Assembly: GCF_001857965.1 (NCBI RefSeq) | Contig: NZ_CP017774.1 | Location: 124,001 to 188,000 of the forward strand | DNA: 64,000 nucleotides | Source of the DNA: Flavobacterium commune | Lineage (GTDB): Bacteria; Bacteroidota; Bacteroidia; Flavobacteriales; Flavobacteriaceae | Reading direction: 5' to 3' | Part shown: positions 9,207 through 18,600 of the stretch, piece by piece | Numbering within the stretch: position 1 is the stretch's first letter | Layout of the letters: the number at the start of each line of letters is the position of its first letter | Position numbers and translations under genes: made by a program | The notes under the pieces: generated by a model | What the model saw: only the letters and a program-made list of their open reading frames with translations | Told to the model about the DNA's origin: nothing | Database searches by the model: none

Positions 9207-10912
9207 ATGGAACAATTTATAGTATCAGCTCGCAAGTACCGTCCGCAAACATTTAATGATGTTGTGGGACAAAAGGCGATTACCAATACTTTATTGAATG
9301 CCATAGAAAACAATCATTTGGCCTCTGCCCTTTTATTTACTGGTCCCAGAGGTGTTGGAAAAACGACTTGTGCCAGAATTCTGGCTCGAAAAATCAATCA
9401 ACCTGGTTATGATGATCCTAACGAAGACTTTGCTTTTAATGTTTTCGAATTGGATGCGGCATCAAACAACTCAGTGGATGATATTCGTAATTTGATTGAT
9501 CAGGTTCGTATCCCACCACAAACCGGAAAATACAAAGTCTATATTATTGATGAGGTGCACATGTTATCATCGGCGGCTTTTAATGCTTTTTTGAAAACAT
9601 TAGAAGAACCACCAAAGCATGCAATTTTCATTTTGGCTACGACCGAAAAACACAAAATCATTCCAACGATTTTATCGCGTTGTCAAATATTTGATTTCAA
9701 AAGAATTACCGTAAAAGATGCTAAAGAACATTTAGCCGAAGTAGCACAAAGTCAAGGGATTGTTTTTGAAGATGATGCTTTACACATTATAGCTCAAAAA
9801 GCCGATGGCGCTATGCGTGATGCTTTGTCTATTTTTGACAGAGTGGTTTCTTATTGTGGAAGCAATTTGACCCGTCAGGCCGTTACCGAAAACCTAAATG
9901 TTCTGGATTATGAAACTTACATTAGTGTAACCGATTTAATCTTAGAAAATAAAATCCCTGATTTATTGATGGCTTTTAATGATATTCTTTCAAAAGGATT
10001 TGATGCACATCATTTTGTAGCCGGATTAGCTTCTCACTTTAGAGATTTATTGGTAAGCAAAACACCTTCCACCTTAAGCTTATTAGAAGCAGGTGAACAG
10101 GCTCAAAAAATGTATGGCGTTCAGGCTCAAAAATGCTCTCAGGAATTTCTTTTACAGGGAATTGCAATTGCCAACGAATGTGATTTAAAATACAAATTAA
10201 GTCAAAATCAACGTTTGCTTGTTGAACTTTGCCTGATGCAATTAGCCTCTATCACTTTTGATGGAGAAAAAAAAAAGCTGAGTCCTTTATAATTCCGCCA
10301 ACGTATTTTAGAAAAAACGACTATTCTATAGTTGAGCAATCTAAGCCTATTGAAAAAGCAGTTTCTGCTCCTGAAATTCACCAAAAAGAAGTTGTAACTG
10401 AAACTACTCCAGCTGCTGAAATTCCAAAAAAAACTGAACCAACAGGACCACAATTTTCAGCATTATCATTATCGAGTATTCGTGCCAAAAGAGCATTAGA
10501 AGACAACAAAAAAGTTGTAGTAAGAGAAACTGTTGACTTACCTACCGAAGCTTTTACGGAAACTGATATGTTATTGCAATGGACTAATTACGCCAAACGT
10601 TTAGGAGACAAAGGTTTCAAAATCATGGAATCTTTATTACTTATTAATGATCCTGTTTTAAACGGAACGACCATTAGTATTGAATTACCAAATGAAGGTT
10701 CGAAATTGGATTTCGAAAAAGAAATGAATGGACTTTTAGGACATCTTAGAGGTCATCTCCACAATCACAACATTACCATAGAAGTAATCGTGAATGAAAA
10801 TGTAGCTGTCAAAAAAGCATTAAACGATCAGGACAGATACAATCGTTTACATGAAATAAATCCAAATATTGATTTGTTAAGAACAACATTTGGATTAGAT
10901 TTAAATGTTTAA
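9207..10912 (+). CDS. dnaX: DNA polymerase III subunits gamma and tau (dnaX, with -1 frameshift)
   Basis: Frame 0 (9207-10292) encodes 361 residues: the clamp-loader AAA+ module with Walker A GPRGVGKTT, Walker B VYIIDEVHML, sensor 1 ILATTEKHK, the SRC arginine-finger motif and the collar domain. It then stops five codons after an A10 run. The -1 frame continues from 10277 to 10912 without a stop. It encodes a Pro/Glu/Lys-rich linker and an alpha/beta C-terminal domain like tau domain V, giving about 568 residues if frames are joined. The cysteine zinc module that usually follows Walker A is missing (ARILARKINQPGYDD leads directly into FNVFELDAASNN). The protein loads the sliding clamp, and tau couples polymerases to the helicase. 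The break is either programmed frameshifting, a mutation or a homopolymer error. Confidence 0.85.
10263..10277 (+). promoter_or_regulatory. dnaX slippery site (A AAA AAG within an A10 run)
   Basis: The run of ten A (10267-10276) followed by G contains A_AAA_AAG in exactly the frame-0 register (10271; 10272-10274; 10275-10277), the canonical dnaX -1 slippery heptamer. A GGAG at 10263-10266 could act as an internal Shine-Dalgarno-like stimulator, although it is closer (4 bases) than in E. coli. The A run is also long enough for RNA polymerase slippage. No strong stimulatory stem-loop downstream was recognised. Confidence 0.6.
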
Positions 10913-10915
10913 ATT

Positions 10916-11503
10916 TTAGTTTTTCTCCCTGTTTAAAATCTTACTTTCTATACGGGTATCAGGAATTAACCACATTAAGGCAACTGTTAAATAAATCGCC
11001 AAAGAAATCCACTCATTGAAAAAGGAAATCACAATTGCTAACAGATACAAAGCCTGGGATAACTTTCCTTTACTATCCTTACCTACCGCTTTAGCTAAAA
11101 AGGATTCTTTACCATCGGCACAAATAATTGTATTTTGCAAAACAACAAAAGCAATTGCCGACATAAAAAGTACAATTCCGTAAACAGTCACAGTAGCTTT
11201 TGCAAAATCATGTTCACCCATCCAGGCAGTAGAAGCAGGAATTAATGACAACCAAAAAAGCAAATGTAAATTAGCCCATAGAATTCTTCCATCAACTTTG
11301 CTAGCACTATGCAATAAATGATGATGATTATTCCAATAGATTCCAACATAGATAAAACTCAACACATAACTAATAAACACAGGAAAAAGAGTCAGTAAAT
11401 CGGTAAAATGTTCTCCTTCGGGAACTTTTAATTCTAAGACCATAATGGTAATGATTATAGCTAAAACACCATCACTAAAGGCTTCCAATCTCGTTTTATT
11501 CAT
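10916..11503 (-). CDS. TMEM175/DUF1211 family membrane protein
   Basis: The 195-residue integral membrane protein begins with MNKTRLEAFSDGVLAIIITI, carrying the FSDG signature of the TMEM175 family, whose members are potassium channels in bacteria and lysosomes. About five to six hydrophobic segments follow, with a conserved YWNNHHHLLH block. It starts 9 bases after the ppx stop and probably ends the sixA-ppk-ppx operon. Potassium conduction is inferred from the family. Its 3' end lies 3 bases from the convergent dnaX stop. Confidence 0.85.
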   Translation of the reverse strand: MNKTRLEAFSDGVLAIIITIMVLELKVPEGEHFTDLLTLFPVFISYVLSFIYVGIYWNNHHHLLHSASKVDGRILWANLHLLFWLSLIPASTAWMGEHDFAKATVTVYGIVLFMSAIAFVVLQNTIICADGKESFLAKAVGKDSKGKLSQALYLLAIVISFFNEWISLAIYLTVALMWLIPDTRIESKILNREKN

Positions 11504-11512
11504 AATTATAAT

Positions 11513-12403
11513 TTATATTTTACCAAAATACATGGCTTTAACAATACCATCCGAAAGTCCAATTTTAGGAACATAGATGTTTCTGGCCCCACTCCATTTC
11601 ATCGCATTGAGATAAATACGAACAGCAGGAATAATTACGTCGGCACGATCAGGATTCAAACCTAATTCGGATATTCTCTGATTGTAGGTTAACGAATTTA
11701 AAAAGGCGTATTGCGAATTGATGTACAAATAAGACAGGGGTTTATCTTGCATTTTTCCGGACATTTTGAATAATTTATTGATATTACCTCCCGATCCTAT
11801 CAGAGAAACTTCATCAAATTCGGCTGTATTGGTTTTAATCCATTTTTCAATTTCTTCCCATACCACATCGTGAACCATTTCGTTCAGCAAACGCACAGTA
11901 CCTACCTTAAACGACCTTGAAGTAACAATTTTACCGTCCGAAAACAAGGTGAATTCGGTGCTACCACCACCTACATCAACAAATAAGTAGGTCTTATCTG
12001 TTTTTAACAAATGGTGCAAATCGGTCGATGCAATAATAGCCGCTTCTTTTTTTCCATCGATAATTTCGATTTTTATATCGGCCTTTTTCTTGATAAGTGC
12101 CACAACTTCTTTACCATTATAGGCTTCACGCATAGCCGAAGTAGCAAAAGCTTTGTAAGATTCAACTTTATGCACTTTCATTAAAAGATTAAATGCTTTC
12201 ATGGCGTCAACCATTCGGTCTGAATTTTCAGCAGAAATTTCTCCCACTGTAAAAGCATCCTGCCCCAAACGAATTGGCACACGTACAAGGGAACTTTTAT
12301 TAAATTGAGTCTCTTTCCCTTCTTGCTCCACAATATTGACAACTAATAATCGCATGGCATTAGAACCAATATCGATAGCTGCGTATTTTTTAATTTTAAT
12401 CAT
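11513..12403 (-). CDS. ppx: Ppx/GppA family exopolyphosphatase
   Basis: This 296-residue protein of the actin-like ASKHA fold shows the phosphate-1 motif AAIDIGSNAMRLLV and the phosphate-2 motif YLFVDVGGGSTEF, both typical of Ppx/GppA phosphatases. It is the short form of about 300 residues, without the C-terminal HD-type extension of the E. coli enzymes. It is expected to remove terminal phosphates from polyphosphate or convert pppGpp to ppGpp. It lies 22 bases downstream of ppk, so synthesis and breakdown of polyphosphate are encoded together. Confidence 0.9.
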   Translation of the reverse strand: MIKIKKYAAIDIGSNAMRLLVVNIVEQEGKETQFNKSSLVRVPIRLGQDAFTVGEISAENSDRMVDAMKAFNLLMKVHKVESYKAFATSAMREAYNGKEVVALIKKKADIKIEIIDGKKEAAIIASTDLHHLLKTDKTYLFVDVGGGSTEFTLFSDGKIVTSRSFKVGTVRLLNEMVHDVVWEEIEKWIKTNTAEFDEVSLIGSGGNINKLFKMSGKMQDKPLSYLYINSQYAFLNSLTYNQRISELGLNPDRADVIIPAVRIYLNAMKWSGARNIYVPKIGLSDGIVKAMYFGKI

Positions 12404-12425
12404 TAGTTTTTCTGTTTTAATACCA

Positions 12426-14498
12426 CTAAAGAATAATTTCTTCTAATAAACCTACTTTTCTTTGATAGTATTTATACGTTTCAATTTGTGCTCTAAATAC
12501 ATTTACGCCATCATTACTACGGTATTTATTATCTAATTTATACGAATGAAAACGTGCTTTTACATTTCCTTTCCAGCCTATATCAAAGTTTTCAATCAAT
12601 TCGTTTTTAATATCCTGATCATAAATAGGACAGGTAACTTCGACCCTTCCATCTAAATTTCGGGTCATGAAATCAGCTGAGGAAATAAAAACTTCTGTTT
12701 GACCTCCATTTCCAAAAATATAAATACGGGAATGTTCCAGATAATTATCTACAATACTTATAGCTTCTATATTTTCGCTCATTCCTTTTATTCCCGGAAT
12801 TAATGAACAAATTCCTCTTACTTCTAACTGAATTTTAACTCCGGCATTACTGGCTTCATACAACTTATCAATCATGGCAAAATCAGACAAACTATTCATT
12901 TTCAACTTCATATAAGCCACACGACCCGCAAGTGCATGCGAAATTTCCCTATCAATTAATTTATAAAATCGATAACGGGTATAATGAGGGGAAACAATCA
13001 AATGTTTGTAACGATGTACTCTATAATTGATATTAAAAAAATCGAAAATTTTTGAAATGTCTTTTAGAATTTGCTGATGTGCTGTAAAAAGAGTGACATC
13101 AGTGTATATTTTAGCAGTAGCTTCGTTGAAATTTCCTGTCGAAATAAAGCCGTAACGTTTTGTTTTTCCGTTTTCATTTCTTTCAACTACACATATTTTG
13201 CTATGTACTTTCAATCCTTTGATACCAAAAATAAGATCAATTCCTTCAGTTTGCATTTGTTCAGCATAGGAAATATTTGAAGCTTCGTCAAAACGAGCTT
13301 GCAATTCTATCTGAACTGTAACTTGTTTTCCGTTTTTAGCAGCATTAATTAAGGAACTGATAATTTGGGAATTTTTAGCTAATCGGTATAATGTTATTTT
13401 TATCGAAGTTACCTTTGGATCCAAAGCAGCTTCTCTTAAAAACTTAGTTAAATAAGAAAATGACTGATAAGGAGCATGCAAAAGATAGTCTTTTTTACTG
13501 ATTTTTTCTAAAATACTGCCTTCCAAATTGAGTTCCGGAATAGGTAACGCTATATTTTTTTTATAAAGTAAATCATATCTTCCTAAGTTTGGAAACTCCA
13601 TATAATCTCTTCTGTTATGGTAGCGTCCACCCGGAATGATACTATCAGTAGAAACAATTTTCATCTTATCCAGAAAAAACTGCAAGGTATCTTCTTCAAT
13701 CAACTGATCGTAGATAAAACGCACCGGCTCCCCTATTCTTCTATCTTTAACACTGGTAGAAATTTTTTCGAGCATACTTTTGCTCATATCACTATCGATA
13801 TCCAATTGAGCATCTCTGCTAATTTTAATCATGTGAGCAGCAATACTTTCACAATCAAAAATATTGAAAATACTTTTTAAATTATGTCGGATTACATCAT
13901 CAATAAGAATCACATATTGCTTATGATCATTTGACGGCAAAACAACAAAACGATTGATTGTTTTGGGAATTTCGATAATTGCATAATGAACAGCCGCATT
14001 TTTTTTCATGACTAATTTCACGGCCAAATAACCTATATTGTCTTTCAACAAAGGAAATTCGGCCAAATCATTCAGGATAATGGTAACTAATTCGGGACTT
14101 AATGTCTGAATAAAAAAATCTTTCAGGAAAATTTCCTGTTCAGTCGAAATTTCATTTTCGTTAATGATAAAGATATTCTGAGTCTCCAGTTTAGATTCAA
14201 TATCTTTAAGAATTGCCAAACTTTCTGCCTGATGCTGAATTACAATTTCAGTTATATCTTTGACTAATTGCTGAGCAGAAATCCCTCCTAATATTTTTTC
14301 TCCAGTTTTTCCGGATAAACTCAACCTGCGGACAGCCGCAAACCGAACTCTGAAAAACTCATCTAAATTATTGGAAAAAATTCCTAAAAATCGTAATCTA
14401 TCTAATAATGGTACCGAATCATCGGCTGCTTCTTGTAGTACTCTGGCGTTAAATGCTAACCAACTTTTTTCTCTATCAATATACTTTTGATCAAACAT
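12426..14498 (-). CDS. ppk1: Polyphosphate kinase 1
   Basis: The 690-residue enzyme has the PPK1 domain order. An N-terminal helical domain (starting YIDREKSWLAFNARVLQEA) and the head domain come first. The two phospholipase D-like C domains follow, with the catalytic histidine in GLKVHSKICVVER and the second conserved histidine in YLEHSRIYIFGNGG. It makes polyphosphate from ATP reversibly. The gene starts 3 bases after sixA and is followed by ppx, an arrangement that points to one polyphosphate operon. Confidence 0.97.
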   Translation of the reverse strand: MFDQKYIDREKSWLAFNARVLQEAADDSVPLLDRLRFLGIFSNNLDEFFRVRFAAVRRLSLSGKTGEKILGGISAQQLVKDITEIVIQHQAESLAILKDIESKLETQNIFIINENEISTEQEIFLKDFFIQTLSPELVTIILNDLAEFPLLKDNIGYLAVKLVMKKNAAVHYAIIEIPKTINRFVVLPSNDHKQYVILIDDVIRHNLKSIFNIFDCESIAAHMIKISRDAQLDIDSDMSKSMLEKISTSVKDRRIGEPVRFIYDQLIEEDTLQFFLDKMKIVSTDSIIPGGRYHNRRDYMEFPNLGRYDLLYKKNIALPIPELNLEGSILEKISKKDYLLHAPYQSFSYLTKFLREAALDPKVTSIKITLYRLAKNSQIISSLINAAKNGKQVTVQIELQARFDEASNISYAEQMQTEGIDLIFGIKGLKVHSKICVVERNENGKTKRYGFISTGNFNEATAKIYTDVTLFTAHQQILKDISKIFDFFNINYRVHRYKHLIVSPHYTRYRFYKLIDREISHALAGRVAYMKLKMNSLSDFAMIDKLYEASNAGVKIQLEVRGICSLIPGIKGMSENIEAISIVDNYLEHSRIYIFGNGGQTEVFISSADFMTRNLDGRVEVTCPIYDQDIKNELIENFDIGWKGNVKARFHSYKLDNKYRSNDGVNVFRAQIETYKYYQRKVGLLEEIIL

Positions 14499-14501
14499 TT
14501 T

Positions 14502-14987
14502 TTATTTAAAATCTTTTGGAATTATTATTTTTTTGGTTTTACCTTTATTTATTTCACTCCAATTATCTGTTTCAAATTCTAAAGAAACAAATCCACTTGT
14601 AGGAACATTATCTATAAATATATCTCCAAATTTATTAACAAAATTTGTAATTGCAGCATTATGACCAAAAAGAATTACACTATCAAATTTATTAGCGCAA
14701 GATTTAATGACATGCTCTAATTGTTTTTCGTCAAAAGTGTATAAATCGTCTTTGTAAACGATATTTTCTATTGGGTATAATACATTTTGCGCAAATATTA
14801 TAGCAGTATCTGAGGCTCTTTTAGCTGGACTACTCCAAATGATATACTTTTTGGGAACATATTTTTGAATTTTTGAAGAAACTAAATGAGCATCCTGTAA
14901 ACCACGCTGATCCAGAGGTCTGTCAATATCTTTTAATGGCATGTCCCAATTTGATTTTGCATGTCTGATTAATACTAAATTTTTCAT
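14502..14987 (-). CDS. sixA: SixA-type phosphohistidine phosphatase
   Basis: This 161-residue histidine phosphatase (phosphoglycerate mutase-like) family member has the RHG-type active site LIRHAKSNW at the N terminus and the second histidine in VILFGHNAAI. It is the length of SixA, the smallest branch of the superfamily. It could remove phosphate from phosphohistidine; its place as first gene of the ppk1-ppx operon suggests a role around the phosphohistidine intermediate of Ppk or general phosphate metabolism, which is inference. Confidence 0.88.
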   Translation of the reverse strand: MKNLVLIRHAKSNWDMPLKDIDRPLDQRGLQDAHLVSSKIQKYVPKKYIIWSSPAKRASDTAIIFAQNVLYPIENIVYKDDLYTFDEKQLEHVIKSCANKFDSVILFGHNAAITNFVNKFGDIFIDNVPTSGFVSLEFETDNWSEINKGKTKKIIIPKDFK

Positions 14988-15244
14988 AGATAACGAATTT
15001 AATTGTAATTAATTCTAAAACAGAAATCGAACTTACAATTTACAAAAGAAAAGCGAAAGATTCCCATTTTATTTTTTGCTTTTTATAAACTACAGTTATC
15101 TCTTTCTAAATAAACCATAAACAATTTTATATAAAATTATAAGCCTTAAGACTAACAAGAATATTTCTACAAACATAAAAAAGAAAGCATAAGTCTACAA
15201 AAATGCATTTTGCCGATGTTTTTTTACACTTTATCGATGTTTTG

Positions 15245-15276
15245 TTTGGTAGATAGAAAAAAACAATCTAAGTTTG
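15245..15276 (+). promoter_or_regulatory. Candidate promoter of adhesin operon A
   Basis: TTTG at 15245-15248 and TAAGTTTG at 15269-15276 are separated by 20 bases, a full consensus match. It would give an untranslated leader of about 330 bases, within which the motif at 15428-15460 lies. The rest of the 627-base gap (14988-15614) is AT-rich and shows no gene. Confidence 0.5.
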
Positions 15277-15427
15277 ATTAAAATTTTAACATGGTTTTAT
15301 GTTAATTTTTAAGATATAAAAAAACAATCAACTGTAACAAGACAGCGGATCAAAATATAAAAACAAGTAGATTTTATTACAAAATCAAAGGTCAATATAG
15401 CGCAGATAATCGAAAAAAAAGCTATTT

Positions 15428-15460
15428 AACGAGTTTTTAGGTTATTGATAGAGAAAAAAT
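15428..15460 (+). promoter_or_regulatory. Motif shared by the leaders of both adhesin operons (copy A)
   Basis: This stretch shares the core TTTTTAGGTTATTNATAGA, followed by an A run, with 30429-30463 upstream of the second adhesin. The two copies lie 187 and 514 bases before their start codons. Sequence around them is otherwise diverged, so the core looks selected. Its nature (protein site or RNA element) is unknown. Confidence 0.45.
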
Positions 15461-15614
15461 ATCAAATCATGTATTTGTCTGTAATTTCGTCAGAATAAAA
15501 AATTAAGGTCTTTATGATCTATATGATAGTTAATAAACATCAACAATAAATCAACATATAATATCACAATTATAGATTTAAAATTACCCAAATCATAAAT
15601 TAAAAATTAATTGT

Positions 15615-18600
15615 ATGAAAACAACTCTACTCAAAGAAAGAATAAAACAGAATTTGATAAGTGTTTTTATTAAAAACAACTTTTTACTGTTTTTATTATT
15701 ACTCAGTTCAAGCTCATTAATATCACAAACTAAATACGACTGTAATAATTGTCAATCAGGTGATGAAAGAATATTATCGGTAGAACTTGTTTCAACAACA
15801 TTAAATCCAAATTCAACTGGACCTGATGATATTTATTCTCCACTAAGTACCTCATGTACAACTGGAGATGCAATACAGGGTTATCTTAAAATTAACGTAC
15901 AACAGCAGTCAACCACGAGATATGGCTTCCTTGTTGAAGCTGACATACATGTTAATGGCGTAAAAACAGACAACATAAGCTTTTGTAACTCAGCCAATAC
16001 AAGTTCTGGAAGTAGAAGTGTATATGTTACAAACAAAGTGATTTCATGGACTTGTGGCACAACAATAAGCCTACAAAAAATAATAATTGGATGGGGTAAT
16101 TCTTCTGGCCAAAATGTATGTAACTTAGGAAATTGCAATATAGGTCCACAATGCTCTAATAACCAACTAAATCCAATAGTAACGGTTATTACTCCGTTAA
16201 GCGCTGATTTCATTACGGAACGTAGTTGTCCCGGAGGAACTCAGTATGAAAACATAAAATTTACAAGTACAACCACAGGTGGAACTACACCATATCAGTA
16301 TCAATGGATCATTAATGATGGAGTAAATACTACAACTGTTCCATATTCTTCTAATAACAATTATACATATACTCCCACAAGTACGAATAATTTAACAGTA
16401 ACATTAAATGTAAAAGATGCAACAACAATTCAAAAGACGGATTCTGAAATCAAATCAGGTATTTTAGTTGGAACTTGTTGTACAACACCAATTATTACAA
16501 ACAAAACTGCTTCAATTTGTAGTGGCGGTTCATTTAATATTTCACCTACAGATGGTAGTGGTAATACAGTACCTGTAGGAACAACTTATAGCTGGACAGC
16601 TCCAAGTGTATCAGGAATTTCAGGAACTACAGCAGGAACAAATGCAACAAACATAAGTGGCACTCTAACTAATTCAACTAGCTCAGCTTTAAATGTAGTA
16701 TATACAGTAACTCCAAAATCAGGAACTTGTACAGGAAATACTTTTACAGTTACAGTGACGGTAAATCCAACATTAAACCTTGGAGTTTCATCCAAAACCG
16801 ACGTATCTTGTTATGGAACTAGTACTGGATCTGTAACTGCAGGCACAGTTACGAGTGCTGTAGGTACAATAAATTATTCATGGAAAAACAGTTCTAACAT
16901 TGTAGTAGGAACTACTGCAACGGTAAACAATCTTCCTGCTGGTGAATATACCTTAACCGTAACAGATAACTGTTCGTCAAAATCTAATTCTGTTACAGTT
17001 GGACAGCCTGGTACTTTATCAGCTTCTGCTTCTAACCAAGTAAATGTTTCTTGTAAAGGGGGTAACAACGGTTCGGTTGTTATTACGCCTGCTGGTGGAA
17101 CTGCCGGATACACTATCACTCCTGCTCAAACAGGACTTGCTGCTGGTTTACATACTTTCACGGTAACGGATGCTAAAGGTTGTACTACAACTATTGATGT
17201 AACAATCACGGAACCAACTAACGCTTTATCTGCAACTGCAGGATCTCAAGTAAATGTTTCTTGTAAAGGTGGTAACGATGGTTCGGTAGTTATTACGCCT
17301 GCTGGTGGGACTGCCGGATATACAATCACTCCTGCTCAAACAGGACTTGCTGCTGGTTTACATACTTTCACGGTAACGGATGCTAAAGGTTGTACTACAA
17401 CTATTGATGTAACAATCACGGAACCAACTAACGCTTTATCTGCTTCTGCTTCTAACCAAGTAAATGTGTCTTGTAAAGGGGGTAACAACGGTTCGGTTGT
17501 TATTACGCCTGCTGGTGGAACTGCCGGATACACAATCACTCCTGCTCAAACAGGACTTGCTGCTGGTTTACATACTTTCACGGTAACGGATGCTAAAGGT
17601 TGTACTACAACTATTGATGTAACAATCACGGAACCAACTAACGCTTTATCTGCAACTGCAGGATCTCAAGTAAATGTTTCTTGTAAAGGTGGTAATAATG
17701 GTTCGGTTGTTATTACACCTGCTGGTGGAACTCCTGAATATACAATCACTCCTGCGCAAACTGGTCTTGCAGCTGGTTTACATACTTTTACTGTAACGGA
17801 TGCTAAAGGTTGTTCGACAACTATCGATGTAACTATCACTCAACCTAATGCGGCTTTATCAGCTACTGCTTCTAACCAAGTAAATGTTTCTTGTTTTGGT
17901 GGTAATAATGGTTCGGTTGTTATTACACCTGCTGGTGGAACTCCTGAATATACAATCACTCCTGCGCAAACTGGTCTTGCAGCTGGTTTACATACTTTTA
18001 CTGTAACGGATGCTAAAGGTTGTTCGACAACTATCGATGTAACTATCACTCAACCTAATGCGGCTTTATCAGCTACTGCTTCTAACCAAGTAAATGTTTC
18101 TTGTTTTGGTGGTAATAACGGTTCGGTTGTTATTACACCTGCTGGTGGAACTCCTGAATATACAATCACTCCTGCGCAAACTGGTCTTGCGGCTGGTTTA
18201 CATACTTTTACTGTAACGGATGCTAAAGGTTGTTCGACAACTATCGATGTAACTATCACTCAACCTAATGCGGCTTTATCAGCTACTGCTTCTAACCAAG
18301 TAAATGTTTCTTGTTTTGGTGGTAATAACGGTTCGGTTGTTATTACACCTGCTGGTGGAACTCCTGAATATACAATCACTCCTGCGCAAACTGGTCTTGC
18401 GGCTGGTTTACATACTTTTACTGTAACGGATGCTAAAGGTTGTTCGACAACTATCGATGTAACTATCACTCAACCTAATGCGGCTTTATCAGCTACTGCT
18501 TCTAACCAAGTAAATGTTTCTTGTTTTGGTGGTAATAATGGTTCGGTTGTTATTACGCCTGCTGGTGGGACTGCCGGATACACTATCACTCCTGCTCAAA

